DNA from: Novosphingobium profundi
GTDB lineage: Bacteria > Pseudomonadota > Alphaproteobacteria > Sphingomonadales > Sphingomonadaceae
DNA: 64,000 nucleotides
Assembly: GCF_018491765.1 (NCBI RefSeq)
Contig: NZ_JABWCU010000005.1
Coordinates: forward strand, 186,001 to 250,000
Reading direction: 5' to 3'
The position numbers were made by a program, and so were the translations under genes. This document shows, in pieces, positions 35,168 to 45,068 of the stretch; position 1 is the stretch's first letter, and each line of letters begins with the position of its first letter. Under the pieces are notes generated by a model. The model was not told the origin of the DNA, ran no database searches, and saw nothing but the letters and a program-made list of their open reading frames with translations.

Positions 35168-37480
35168 TCAGAAGTTGTGGCGCAGGTTCACGCCGATCGT
35201 GCGCGGCGTGGCGCTGGTCACCAGCGTACGTCCTTGCGCGATGGCGCTCGAACTGGCGCGGGTGATTGCGGTGGCGTCGAACAGGTTGGTGACGAAGAGG
35301 TAGGCGCCCCATTCCTTGCCGGGCCCTTCGACGCCGACGCGCGCGTTCACCAGCTCATACGAATCGACCTCGCGGGCATAGGCATACGTGTGCCGGAAGT
35401 CCGACCACGAGCGGCCGACGTAGTTGAAGTCGACGCGCGCCATGGCGCCCAGGGTATCCGAGAGCGCCCAGTCGTACTGCGCCGAGGCCCCGCCCATCCA
35501 TTTGGCGACATAGGGGATACGATCACCCTTGAGGCCCGAGGTGGCGGTGACGCCGGTGTTCTGGTCCTCGGCAAGGGTGGCGTCGGTGTAGGTGACGTTC
35601 CCCTGCAGCGAGAGGCCTTCGACGGGCATCGCGTTGAGTTCGGCCTCGATGCCCTTGACCGTCGCCTTGCCGGCGTTGCCCAGGTACGAGAACGCGCCGT
35701 TGGGCGTGCGCAGCGTGATCTGCATGTCGCTCCAGTCGATCCAGTAGGCATCGATGTTGAAGAGCACCGCGCGGTTGAACCAGCTGGTCTTGAAGCCCGC
35801 CTCGTAGTTCCACAAGCTGTCCGAGTTGTAGGCGGTGAGCGCCGCGTCGAGGCCCAAGACCTGGTTGGCACCGCCGGGGCGATACCCTTGCGCGGCTTCG
35901 GCGTAGAACATGAGATCGGGGGTGATCTCGTAGGAGCCGTTGAAGCGGAACACCCAGCCGTTCTCGTTCGAGTTGACCTCGGTTGCGGGGGTGATCTTGG
36001 CCCCTACCAGGATCGAGGCAACGTCGGTGTAGCCGACGATGTCCTTCTTGTAGTGGAAGTAGCGCGCGCCGCCGGTCAGCTGGAAGCCTGCGAAGGGGTG
36101 CACGGTCACTTCGCCGTAACCCGCCAGCTGGGTCAGCGTGTCGTCGATGTGGCGACCGGTGTCGACCTCGAGCGGGCGGATGATCTCGCCCGTCGTTGCA
36201 TCGGTGTTCACCTGGGGGTTCCACACGGCGATGTTGCGGTTCGACCAGAAGCCGCCGACCGTCCAGTCGATGAGGCCCTTGGTGTTCGAGCTGAGGCGCA
36301 GTTCGCCGGTCCAGGCGTCCATTTCCTGCTGCGGGTAGAGCACCGAGTAGGACTGGTAGTCGACGAGGTCGTAGTAGTCGGAAAGCTGGTCCGCCGAGCA
36401 CGCGCTGCCGCCGCCGACGAGCGTGGCGCAGCGCGAGGTGGTACGCTGGGCCTGGATGTAGCGCGAGACGTCGCTGGCGGTGTCGAGCTGGCGGTGCATG
36501 TAGGAGCCCGAGGCGACGAGCGTGGCGAAGTCGAATTCGTAGTTCGAGGTCAGCGAGTAGAGCTGGGTGTCATCCTTCACCGGCTGGCGCGCGTAGGCAT
36601 CGGAATTGTACGTGCCCGCATCGAGCGTCCAGCTGGTGGTGTCGGTCTCGGCATGGTTGACGAAGGCCGAGACGTCGAAGGTCCAGCGATCCGACGGTTT
36701 CATGCGCAGGGTGAAGCGCCCGCCGTAGCTTTCCAGGCTGTTGATGTCGTCGATGCCGAGCGCGGTGTTGTCGATGTAGCCGTCCTGGTGGCGGTAGAAG
36801 CCGACCACGCGCAAGGCCACCTTGTCGGTGGCGAGCGGCAGGTTGACCATCGCGCTGGCGTCGTAGTTCCAGCCGCCCTCGTGCGTGTTCGAGAGATTGG
36901 CGTCGATCGCGCTGGCGTACGTCGTGAGGTCGGGCTTCTTGTAGATGACGCGCAGCGTGCCGCCCATCGAACCCGCGCCGTAGAGCGTGCCCTGGGGCCC
37001 GCGCAGGACCTCGACGCGCTCGACGTCGAACAGCTTGAGTTCGGGCGTCGAACCGCCCGCATCGTTGCTGGCGCCGATCATGCCGGTCACCGGGGTCTCG
37101 TCGTAATAGGTGCCGATCATCGGCTCGCCCGCGCCCTGGATGCCGCGGATGACGACGCGACGCTGCGAGGGGCCTCCGTCGACGAAGCTGAGGCCGGGCG
37201 TGGTGGCGGCAAGGTCGGCGATGCTCTGGACGCCCGAATTGGCCATCGTCTCGCCGGTGACCGCCGAGATCGAGATCGGCGTTTCCTGGATCGAGGTGGC
37301 GCGCTTGAGCGCGGTCACCACGATGTCGGCACCGATCACCGTGGGCTGGGTGTCCTCGGCGCCTTGCGCATGCGCCTGCGAGGCCAGCGCGAGCGTCGAC
37401 AGCCCGGTTGCCGCGAGCAGGCCGGCCAGCTTGCCCGATGCCGTACGCGAATTTCGATTCAATTTGGTCTTCGTGAACAC
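35168..37480 (-). CDS. TonB-dependent receptor, substrate unknown
   Basis: Outer-membrane receptor of 770 residues with a signal peptide ending ASQAHA. The plug has DIVVTALKRATSIQETPISIS, GVQSIADLAATTPGLSF, RRVVIRGIQGAGEP and RVEVLRGPQGTLYGAGSMGG. The barrel ends in RTIGVNLRHNF. The plug wording is of the sphingomonad/Caulobacter type common for diverse small molecules. It may form a transcription unit with the amidohydrolase, although a terminator-like element lies between them. The divergent M14 peptidase makes a peptide ligand a reasonable guess. Confidence 0.92.
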   Translation of the reverse strand: MFTKTKLNRNSRTASGKLAGLLAATGLSTLALASQAHAQGAEDTQPTVIGADIVVTALKRATSIQETPISISAVTGETMANSGVQSIADLAATTPGLSFVDGGPSQRRVVIRGIQGAGEPMIGTYYDETPVTGMIGASNDAGGSTPELKLFDVERVEVLRGPQGTLYGAGSMGGTLRVIYKKPDLTTYASAIDANLSNTHEGGWNYDASAMVNLPLATDKVALRVVGFYRHQDGYIDNTALGIDDINSLESYGGRFTLRMKPSDRWTFDVSAFVNHAETDTTSWTLDAGTYNSDAYARQPVKDDTQLYSLTSNYEFDFATLVASGSYMHRQLDTASDVSRYIQAQRTTSRCATLVGGGSACSADQLSDYYDLVDYQSYSVLYPQQEMDAWTGELRLSSNTKGLIDWTVGGFWSNRNIAVWNPQVNTDATTGEIIRPLEVDTGRHIDDTLTQLAGYGEVTVHPFAGFQLTGGARYFHYKKDIVGYTDVASILVGAKITPATEVNSNENGWVFRFNGSYEITPDLMFYAEAAQGYRPGGANQVLGLDAALTAYNSDSLWNYEAGFKTSWFNRAVLFNIDAYWIDWSDMQITLRTPNGAFSYLGNAGKATVKGIEAELNAMPVEGLSLQGNVTYTDATLAEDQNTGVTATSGLKGDRIPYVAKWMGGASAQYDWALSDTLGAMARVDFNYVGRSWSDFRHTYAYAREVDSYELVNARVGVEGPGKEWGAYLFVTNLFDATAITRASSSAIAQGRTLVTSATPRTIGVNLRHNF

Positions 37481-38003
37481 GTATTACCCCCTGAACTTCG
37501 TCGCCCGCACTTCGTATGGTGCACGCGCGAGAACCTTGCCGCAGCGCACGGCTGCGCCGTCGCCTTCCACGCGCCTGCTCCTTCCCATTTTCGGTGCTCG
37601 TCCCGAGCGCGGATTTGCCCCCGCTGCGCCGGTAACCGGACCCTCATGCATGTCTTTTTTCGCAACCGACCGTGGATCGGTTCGTCCCGAGCGTCAACAG
37701 GATATTCTGTATATCCCGGGCAATGTCGTGCTTAAAAATCCGATTGGTGAGAATATGCGCAATAAATTTGCGAAAATTGCCAAATCGTCTCACGAAATGG
37801 CCGGTCCGGGCCGAATTCGTTCCGATTTTGCGGGCGATGCGCCGAGCGCAGCCTCCAAGATGCGAGAAAGCGGAACAAAAATGGTTGCGCGTCGGCCCTC
37901 GAGCCGGAAGGATGGGGCAATTGGGCAGTCGGACCGGACAAGGGGTTCGTGCCCCGCATCCACGCGGGGCGGCGGTCGCGTGCTGCTCCAGACAGGAGGC
38001 TTC
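37481..38003. promoter_or_regulatory. Divergent intergenic region, receptor / M14 peptidase
   Basis: This 523-bp gap has no gene I can support. The part from about 37690 to 37800 is clearly AT-richer than the flanks and is where I would look for the divergent promoters. Frames that stay open across it have no ribosome site or family motif. The long gap for such a compact region suggests more than a minimal promoter pair. Confidence 0.5.
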
Positions 38004-40787
38004 ATGATCAGCAGGAAACAGGTCGGGGCGCTGTGCGCCCTGCTGTTGTGCACGGCAGCACGCGTGCAGGCGCAACCAGGTGGCGCGCAGCCCATGGACG
38101 GCGAGTACGCCGCCGCCGTCAAGTCCTGGACGACCAAGCCCGAGTTCATGAGCCCGCTCGTCGACCATCTGCCGGTCTCGAGCACGATCCCCTCGCCCAA
38201 GCAGGTCCTGGGCAAGCACATCGGCGCGCCCGACACGCTGCATTATTACGAGCAGATCGTAGGCTATTACCGCGCGCTGGCCGCCGCCGCGCCCGACCGG
38301 GTCAAGATCGTCGAGATCGGCAAGACCGAGGAAGGCCGCGAGAACGTGATCGTGATGATCTCGTCGGCGAAGAACATGGCCGGGCTCGAAGCGAACCGGG
38401 AAAACCTGGCGAAGCTGGCCGACCCGCGCGGGCTTTCGGCCGAAAATGCCGCCTCGCTGATCGCCGGGACCACGCCGATCTACCATATCTCGGCAGGGCT
38501 CCACAGCGCCGAGACCGGACCGCCCGAGATGCTGATGGAGCTGGCCTATCGCCTTCTTGCCGACGAGGGCGAGACCTTCCAGCGCATCCGCGACAACGTG
38601 ATCGTCTCGCTCAGTCCGGTGCTCGAGGCCGATGGGCGTGATCGCTACGTCGACTGGTACTACCGCAACCTCGTCGACGAGCGCGACGACCAGACCAAGC
38701 CGGGTGGCCCGCCCTACTGGGGCAAGTACATCTACCATGACAACAATCGCGACATTAACCTGTCCGACACCAGCGCGCAGGAACTGATGAAGTGGTACCT
38801 GCACTGGCACCCGCCGATCATGCATGAACTGCACGAATCGGTGCCCTTCCTCTACACCTATTCGGGCATGGCGCCGCAGAACCCGGACCTCGATCCGCTG
38901 CTCTTCGCCGAACTGCCGTGGTTCTCCAACTTCGAGATGGCGCAGCTGACCAAGTACGGGATGCCGGGCGTCTGGACCCACGGCTACGTCGACGCCTGGA
39001 CGCCGGGATACCTGGCCTTCATGTCCTCGAACCACAACGGCATGCTGCGCATGTACGAGACCTTCGGCAATGCGGGCGCAACGACGATGTTCCGCCACGT
39101 CGCCCCCGATCCGGCCTCGGGTCTCGGACGCGACCAGACCTCGCGCGAATGGTACCGCCCCAATCCTCCCTACAAGGAGGTGATGTGGTCGATGCGCAAC
39201 AACACCAACTACATGGAAAGCGCGATCATCTCCGCGCTCGACATGACCTCGCGCTTCCCCCGGGTGATCCTCGAGAACTTCTACAAAAAAAGCGCGGACG
39301 CGGTGTCCAAGGGCACGAACGAGGCACCCTACGGCTTTGTCATCCCGGCGGGGCAGGCCGATCCTTCGCGCGTCAAGTTCGTGACCGACATCCTGCAACT
39401 GCAGGGCATCGAGATCGGCGCCGCGAAACAGGCGGTGAAACTGAAGGAAGGGACCTATCCGGCCGGTTCGCTCGTCGTGAAGCTCGACCAGCCCTATGGG
39501 CGTCTCGCCAAGATCCTGCTGCGCAAGCAGGACAACTACCCTGACGAGAAGCTGGGCACGTATGACGATGCGGCCTGGACGATGGGCCTGATGGCGCACG
39601 CGAACATCGTCGAGAGCGCCGACAAGGCTCTTCTGGACGTGCCCACCACCAGGATCGAGAGCTATACGCCGGCAGGCGCGATCTCCGGATCGGGCGCAAA
39701 GGCCTATGCCGTGCTCGACGAGGGTTCGGTGAACATGGCCAGCTTGCGCTACAAGCTGGCGGGTATCGAGGGCATCACCATCGTCGAGGCGCCGTTCAAG
39801 GCGGGCGGGACCACGGTCCCGGCGGGCTCGTTCCTGGTGCCGGGCAGCGCTTACGCGACGCTGAAGCCGCTGGTCGAGAGCCTCGCGCTCACGGCGGTGG
39901 GGGTCAGCGATCCGGGCAAGGCCAAAGTCCACGCCAGCGCGCTGCCCCGCCTTGGCGTGTTCAGCACCTGGGGCGCGACGCAGGACGTGGGCTGGCTGCG
40001 CTACGCGCTCGACAAGCAGGGTGTGGACTACGACCTCGTGTTCAAGGAGCGGGTGCGGCAGGGCAACCTCAAGGCTGATTTCGACGTGATCATCCTGCCC
40101 CAACAGGCAAAGTCGGCGAAGGACATCGTCTTCGACATTCCCAAGACCGGAAAGCCGCTGCCCTACACCAAGACCGACCAGTACCGCTTCCTGGGTGATT
40201 ACGGCTCCTCGCCCGACATCCGCGGCGGCATGGGCCTTGAAGGCCTTGCCGAGCTCAAGAAGTTCGTCGATGCGGGCGGCACGCTCATCACCACCGGGCG
40301 CGCGAGCGAGGTACCCGTCGACTACGGGTTCCTGAGCGAGATCGGCAGCAAGGAGCCGGCCAAGGGCTTCTACGCGCCGGGGCCGATCGTGAAGGCCAAA
40401 GTGGTCAAGCCCGAAAGCCCCGTCTTCTATGGCTATGGGGGCGACCTGAAGGACGGTGTGATGCCGGTGCGCTGGGCCCAGGACACAACCTACTACGTGC
40501 CCGAGCGGCTCAAGGGCGAAGTCCTGATGCGCTTCCCCGGCGGGGGCAAGGACAGTGTGCTCAGCGGCTTCATCCGCGACGGCGACAAGCTCAAGGACAG
40601 CCCGGCGATCATCAACGCGCCGGTGGGCGAGGGCCGCGTGCTGATGTTCGCCACCAATCCGATCTGGCGCTGGCAGAACTGGGGCGAGTTCCGCATGCTC
40701 TACAACGCGGTGCTCAATTGGAAGGAGCTGGGCATGACCGACGAGGCGCCGCCCGCGCCGCCCGAAGTGCCCGCCGCGCAGCAATAG
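38004..40787 (+). CDS. Exported M14-family zinc metallopeptidase, large form
   Basis: Zinc carboxypeptidase-like enzyme of 927 residues. I chose the ATG at 38004 because ACAGGAGG lies just before it; a signal peptide ends at ARVQAQ. The catalytic domain (about 75-400) shows the zinc ligands in GLHSAETGPPE (H167, E170), then HDNNRDINLSDT and HWHPPIMHELHES. The last 500 residues, with TTGRASEVPVDYG, look like a class I glutaminase-type accessory fold common in large M14 proteins. It would trim peptides in the periplasm or outside the cell. It faces a TonB receptor and amidohydrolase, forming a peptide-use group. Confidence 0.9.
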   Translation: MISRKQVGALCALLLCTAARVQAQPGGAQPMDGEYAAAVKSWTTKPEFMSPLVDHLPVSSTIPSPKQVLGKHIGAPDTLHYYEQIVGYYRALAAAAPDRVKIVEIGKTEEGRENVIVMISSAKNMAGLEANRENLAKLADPRGLSAENAASLIAGTTPIYHISAGLHSAETGPPEMLMELAYRLLADEGETFQRIRDNVIVSLSPVLEADGRDRYVDWYYRNLVDERDDQTKPGGPPYWGKYIYHDNNRDINLSDTSAQELMKWYLHWHPPIMHELHESVPFLYTYSGMAPQNPDLDPLLFAELPWFSNFEMAQLTKYGMPGVWTHGYVDAWTPGYLAFMSSNHNGMLRMYETFGNAGATTMFRHVAPDPASGLGRDQTSREWYRPNPPYKEVMWSMRNNTNYMESAIISALDMTSRFPRVILENFYKKSADAVSKGTNEAPYGFVIPAGQADPSRVKFVTDILQLQGIEIGAAKQAVKLKEGTYPAGSLVVKLDQPYGRLAKILLRKQDNYPDEKLGTYDDAAWTMGLMAHANIVESADKALLDVPTTRIESYTPAGAISGSGAKAYAVLDEGSVNMASLRYKLAGIEGITIVEAPFKAGGTTVPAGSFLVPGSAYATLKPLVESLALTAVGVSDPGKAKVHASALPRLGVFSTWGATQDVGWLRYALDKQGVDYDLVFKERVRQGNLKADFDVIILPQQAKSAKDIVFDIPKTGKPLPYTKTDQYRFLGDYGSSPDIRGGMGLEGLAELKKFVDAGGTLITTGRASEVPVDYGFLSEIGSKEPAKGFYAPGPIVKAKVVKPESPVFYGYGGDLKDGVMPVRWAQDTTYYVPERLKGEVLMRFPGGGKDSVLSGFIRDGDKLKDSPAIINAPVGEGRVLMFATNPIWRWQNWGEFRMLYNAVLNWKELGMTDEAPPAPPEVPAAQQ

Positions 40788-40854
40788 TGCGGGGGTGGGG
40801 CATGACGGTCCTGCGCGCAGCACCCGCGTCGCAGCAGCGCCGCCGCGGGGCCGG

Positions 40855-42138
40855 TCAGCTCCAGTCGGGAAGCGGGTCGCGCTGGAACAGGCGCTCCTGC
40901 ACCATCGCGATTGCGCCGAGAGGGTGGAGCTCCAGATCATCGCAGCGCACGGCCACGGGGAAATCCGCACCCAGGAAGGGCAGCAGGTTGGCCGTGAGTG
41001 CGGCGTGGAAGGCGGGCCCTGACAGCTCGATCCAGGCCTCGTGCTCGACGATCACGGTCGCACCGTCGGGGTTCGAGATATTGGCCATGTTGGCGAGCGC
41101 CAGGCCCAGTGCGGTGCCCGCCTGTTCGAACAGCGCGGTGGCTGCGCCGTCGCCCTTCCGCGCACGCGCGGCAAGGGCCTCGAACCGCCCGAGGATGTCG
41201 GCATGGCCGGTGACCGGCTCGTGCACGCTGTCCGCGTCGCGCGACACGATCCCCCACAGCGAGGCGACCAGGCACAGGCACCCCGTGCCGCCACAGGGGC
41301 AATCGAGCCCGGCGGCGATGCTCGACTTGACGTGCCCGAACTCGGGATTGATGCCCCGCCCGCCGTTCTGGATGGTGCCTTCCCAGGTGTTGGAAAGACC
41401 GATCCCGAGGCCGATCTGGATGAAATGGCGCTTCCCGATCGCTTCCTCGGGTACGCGCCAGCATTCGCTGCGCGCGATCAGGTTCGCGTCGTTGTCGATG
41501 AACACCGGGATGGCGAGGCGGCTTTCGAGCATGGCCTGGAGCGGGACCGGATGGGGGCGGCCGGGGGGCAGCCAGTGCAGAATTCCCGCGGCCGAGGCGA
41601 CTGTACCGAACATGCCGATCCCGGCCGCGCAGGGGCGCGCGAGGTTCCAGTTGGTGGCCGCGACGGCCCGGCGAAGGCAGTCGGCCAGCGCGTCGGCGAG
41701 CGCTTCGCCTTCAAGGGCCGAGGCTAGGGGGTAGTGTTCGGTGTGCAGTGCCTCGCCCAAAAGGTTGGTGATCTGCACGTCGACCACCCCGTTCGGGCGC
41801 AGCAGCATGCCGGCCAGCGTCGCGGCCTGGGCGTTGATCGACAGCGCCATGCGGGGGCGACCGCGTCCTTCGGTCGCTTCGCGGACCTCCTGGAGGATGC
41901 CGTGGTCGACGAGTTCGCGGGTGATGTTGGAGATCGACCCCGCCGAGAGGCCGGTCGTCTCCACCAGTTCCACGCGCGAGATCGTACCGGCCCTGCGAAC
42001 GCTGTTGATGACGTGGAAGCGACTGTTGAACGGTTGGGGGCTCAAGTGGGCAGGTATCCGGCTTCGCGATTGTGGGACGAATTTCGTTCTGGCATGTTTG
42101 CCCGAACGCGACAATCCTGAGCAGCGCTTGCCCCGCAA
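40855..42138 (-). CDS. ROK-family transcriptional repressor
   Basis: NagC/XylR-type regulator. A winged helix (FHVINSVRRAGTISRVELVE and GLSAGSISNITRELVDHGIL) precedes a ROK domain with FIDNDANLIARSE, GLGIGLS, NPEFGHV and the metal-binding CPCGGTGCLCL. The start at 42138 gives an unusually long basic leader; a TTG at the LSPQPFNSRF segment (about residue 32) matches where this family usually begins, so the true start may be there. The effector is probably a sugar. It is divergent from the carboxylesterase gene with a very short gap, so it may control that gene. Confidence 0.88.
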   Translation of the reverse strand: MRGKRCSGLSRSGKHARTKFVPQSRSRIPAHLSPQPFNSRFHVINSVRRAGTISRVELVETTGLSAGSISNITRELVDHGILQEVREATEGRGRPRMALSINAQAATLAGMLLRPNGVVDVQITNLLGEALHTEHYPLASALEGEALADALADCLRRAVAATNWNLARPCAAGIGMFGTVASAAGILHWLPPGRPHPVPLQAMLESRLAIPVFIDNDANLIARSECWRVPEEAIGKRHFIQIGLGIGLSNTWEGTIQNGGRGINPEFGHVKSSIAAGLDCPCGGTGCLCLVASLWGIVSRDADSVHEPVTGHADILGRFEALAARARKGDGAATALFEQAGTALGLALANMANISNPDGATVIVEHEAWIELSGPAFHAALTANLLPFLGADFPVAVRCDDLELHPLGAIAMVQERLFQRDPLPDWS

Positions 42139-42199
42139 TAATTTTCATGCCATGAATTAAAAATTGAGACAGTGCACTGAACAAGCTGGGGATTGAGGT

Positions 42200-43636
42200 A
42201 TGCTTCGTCGTAGTTCGATTGCCGCGATGGCCGTGATGGCATCGCTGGCGCTTTCCAATGCCGCCTGCGCGCAAGGGACGGGGGCGCAGGTCACGGTCGC
42301 CGATGGGCGCCTGGAGGGCACGCAGGCGGACGGCGTACTGGCCTGGAAGGGCATTCCCTTCGCGGCCGCGCCGATCGGCGACTTGCGCTGGCGCGCGCCG
42401 CAGCCGGCCACGCCCTGGAGCGGGGTGCGCGATGCCTCGCAATATGGCCACGACTGCATGCAGGTGCCTTTTCCCAGCGACGCCGCACCGCTCGGCACGC
42501 CGCCGGCCGAGGACTGCCTCTATCTCAACGTGTGGAAGCCGGCCGGGGCCAAGGGGCCGCTGCCGGTCCTGGTGTGGATCTACGGCGGCGGCTTCGTCAA
42601 CGGCGGCGCCTCGCCGCCGACCTATTCGGGCGCAAACCTGGCCAAGCAGGGCATCATGGTGGTCAGCTTCAACTACCGCGTCGGACGCTTCGGCACGTTC
42701 GCGCACCCTGCGCTGACGAAGGCCGACGAGGACGAGGGCTTGCTCGGCAACTACGGCTATCTCGACCAGATCGCGGCGCTCAAATGGGTGAAGGCCAATA
42801 TCGCCGCCTTCGGGGGCGACCCCGCGCAGGTGACGATCGCGGGCGAATCCGCCGGCGGCATGTCGGTCAACACGCTGCTGACCTCGCCGCTTTCGCAAGG
42901 GCTGTTTGCCCGCGCGGTGGTGATGTCGGGTGGCAACGGTTCGGGGATGGGCCCGGCCACGCTGACGACGAGCGAGCAAGTCGGTATCGCCTTTGCCAAG
43001 AGCAAGGGCATCGCCCCCGACGATCCCGCGGCGCTGGCCAAGCTGCGCGCGCTGAGCGCCGAGCAGGTCACCGACGGGCTCAACATGATGGCACTGTTTA
43101 CGCCGGGCGAGCGCACGTTTTCGGGACCGTTCCCCGATGGACGCATCGCGGTGGACGCGCTTTCCGCGTTCAAGGCGGGCGATTTCGCCAAAGTCCCGTT
43201 GATGATCGGCGCGACCAGCGCGGACATGGGGGGCAAGACCGGCTTCATGGTCGCGGGCGCGCGCCAGGTGGCGGGCGTCGTCGCCGGGCAGGGCGTCCCG
43301 GTCTACGAATACCGCTTCTCCTACGTCGCGGATTCGGTGGGCAAGCCGGGCGCACAGCACGCGACCGACATTCCCTTCTTCTTCGATACCACCGCGATCA
43401 AGTACGGCGAGGAAACCAGCAAGCGTGACCTCGCGATGGGCAAGGCGATGAGCGGCTATCTCGTCAACTTCACCCGCACGGGCGATCCCAACGGCAAGGG
43501 CCTGCCCACCTGGCCGCGCTATGCGAAGGCCAGTGATACGCTGGTGGACTTCACCGAGACCGGCAAGGTGCTCGCGCTCAAGGACCCCTGGGGTGCGGAG
43601 ATCGACGCGGCGGCGGCGAAGCAGGCGTCGCGCTGA
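42200..43636 (+). CDS. Exported type-B carboxylesterase
   Basis: Alpha/beta hydrolase of the carboxylesterase type-B family, 478 residues with a signal peptide ending SNAACAQ. It has GRLEGTQADGVLAWKGIPFA, EDCLYLNVWKP, the oxyanion-hole motif YGGGFVNGG, the nucleophile in AGESAGG and a C-terminal histidine in QHATDIPFFF. It is somewhat shorter than the usual 500-550 residues but no motif is missing. It would hydrolyse carboxyl esters in the periplasm; the natural substrate is not evident. It is divergent from the ROK repressor. Confidence 0.93.
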   Translation: MLRRSSIAAMAVMASLALSNAACAQGTGAQVTVADGRLEGTQADGVLAWKGIPFAAAPIGDLRWRAPQPATPWSGVRDASQYGHDCMQVPFPSDAAPLGTPPAEDCLYLNVWKPAGAKGPLPVLVWIYGGGFVNGGASPPTYSGANLAKQGIMVVSFNYRVGRFGTFAHPALTKADEDEGLLGNYGYLDQIAALKWVKANIAAFGGDPAQVTIAGESAGGMSVNTLLTSPLSQGLFARAVVMSGGNGSGMGPATLTTSEQVGIAFAKSKGIAPDDPAALAKLRALSAEQVTDGLNMMALFTPGERTFSGPFPDGRIAVDALSAFKAGDFAKVPLMIGATSADMGGKTGFMVAGARQVAGVVAGQGVPVYEYRFSYVADSVGKPGAQHATDIPFFFDTTAIKYGEETSKRDLAMGKAMSGYLVNFTRTGDPNGKGLPTWPRYAKASDTLVDFTETGKVLALKDPWGAEIDAAAAKQASR

Positions 43637-43638
43637 GC

Positions 43639-43674
43639 AAAAAAGGGAGGGGCGGACCCAGCGGTCCGCCCCTC
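43639..43674 (-). terminator. Convergent terminator, strongest for the minus strand
   Basis: A perfect 12-bp stem (43647-43658 with 43663-43674) with a 4-base loop lies between convergent genes. On the minus strand it is followed by six T (complement of A 43639-43644), giving a canonical terminator for the serine hydrolase gene. On the plus strand the stem lacks a T run. Confidence 0.88.
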
Positions 43675-43701
43675 AGGCATTCACCACTGCTCAGGTGATC
43701 T

Positions 43702-44916
43702 CTATGGGCAGGTGCCGGGTGCGCCGCGCTCGGCGGCCACGATGGCGTTGGGGATGAGGGCATCGTCCCAGTCGACGTCCATCGCGCCCGTGCGCACGAT
43801 CACGAGGTCGGCGCTGCGCGCGATGTAGACACGTTCACCGCCAAAGCCGTCGAGGTAGATCATGTCGGGCGCGAGGAATGGCTGCGAATGGTGCGCTGCG
43901 AAGGCGACGTGGGGTCCGTAGGAGCGCGTGGTCCCGGGCGGCGAGCCGAGCCAGACAAGCCAGCCGTAGTTGGGATTGCGCGGACTTGGCGTGGTCATCG
44001 CGTCGATCCACGCGGCGGGGACGAGGCGCTTGCCCTGCCATTCGCCCCGGTCCTTGATCAGCACGCCGATGCGCAGCCAGTCGCGCGCGGTGGCGTAGAT
44101 CGAGGGGGTGGCGTGGCCCTTGTCGTCGCCCGCGAAGAAGGCGTCGCCTGCGCCGAGCGGCTGCCACAGACGCTGCGAGACGAAGCGCGCGAAAGGCTCG
44201 CCGGTCGCGCGCTGGATGGCCTCGATCAGCAGCGTGACGTTGAGTGTGTAGTAGTCGAATTCCTGCCCTGCGGGCGTCGTCGCGGCCAGGGCGAGCGCAT
44301 TGGCGACGGCGTCGTTCCCGCCCATCAGCGCCGCTCCGCCGCCGCCGGTCGGCGCGCCGTGGTCGAGGCCGCTGGTCATTTCGAGCAGATCGCGAAAGGT
44401 GATCGCACGGTGTGCGCTGTCGCGCCATTCGGTGAGGACTTGCGCGACCGGCGTGTCGACCGAGGCGATCTTGCCCTCGGCAATCGCGACGCCCAGCGCC
44501 AGGGCGACCACGGTCTTGGCCATCGAGGCCGACCAGCTGCGCGAACGCGCATCGTGGGGCGGGAAATCGTGCGCCAGCTCGAGGTGGTCGCGATGCCAGA
44601 CGAGCAGGCTGTCCGAACCGGTCTTTGCGGCATAGGCGATCGCGGCGCAGAAATGCTGCGAGGCTTCCTGGCGCGCGGCGGCATCCACAATCGGCAGTCC
44701 GGCGGACGTGGTGGCGCCCGTCAGGCCGACGAGCGTGGGATAGCCGGTCACGCGCCGCGCGGCATCGGGCGGGGGCAGGGAAGCTTCGATTTCGGTCGCG
44801 GCCTGCCCATGCGCTGCGCTGGCGAGGCCGAGCGCGAGTATCGGTGCCAGGGCGCGCAGACGCGGCTTGGCGCGTGGCCGGTCGCGGGGCGTTCGATGGA
44901 CGATGCGCAAGTTCAT
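43702..44916 (-). CDS. Class C beta-lactamase-like serine hydrolase, exported
   Basis: Serine hydrolase of the beta-lactamase/penicillin-binding fold (PF00144), 404 residues. I chose the ATG at 44916 because AGGAA precedes it and a signal peptide follows a basic start (residues about 1-35, ending AAHGQA). The nucleophile motif SxxK is SASMAKTV; DYYTLNV fits the tyrosine motif position. Members include esterases and D-aminopeptidases as well as AmpC enzymes, so resistance should not be assumed. It is convergent with the carboxylesterase and upstream of nothing in its own unit. Confidence 0.87.
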   Translation of the reverse strand: MNLRIVHRTPRDRPRAKPRLRALAPILALGLASAAHGQAATEIEASLPPPDAARRVTGYPTLVGLTGATTSAGLPIVDAAARQEASQHFCAAIAYAAKTGSDSLLVWHRDHLELAHDFPPHDARSRSWSASMAKTVVALALGVAIAEGKIASVDTPVAQVLTEWRDSAHRAITFRDLLEMTSGLDHGAPTGGGGAALMGGNDAVANALALAATTPAGQEFDYYTLNVTLLIEAIQRATGEPFARFVSQRLWQPLGAGDAFFAGDDKGHATPSIYATARDWLRIGVLIKDRGEWQGKRLVPAAWIDAMTTPSPRNPNYGWLVWLGSPPGTTRSYGPHVAFAAHHSQPFLAPDMIYLDGFGGERVYIARSADLVIVRTGAMDVDWDDALIPNAIVAAERGAPGTCP

Positions 44917-45068
44917 GCCGTTCCTGTCTCGCTCCGGCGGCAAGGTCCTTGCCGGCCTCACCGGGATGCCGCCATGCCGGAGGCGGGTGCGACCCTATCG
45001 GGAGGGACGGACGGAAACAGCCTGGTCCTGCACCGCGCTCGCGTGGCGAACACGAGGCGCGCGCCCGT

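Noticed and set aside
33734..37735. A 1333-codon plus-strand frame across the amidohydrolase and receptor genes
   Set aside because: Antisense to two clear families and ends without any recognisable domain.
42139..42199. Riboswitch or small RNA between the ROK repressor and esterase
   Set aside because: The gap is only about 60 bp, with no stable conserved structure visible; it is enough only for promoter elements.
43702..44916. AmpC-type resistance beta-lactamase
   Set aside because: Only the general serine-hydrolase fold motifs are seen; esterases and peptidases share them.
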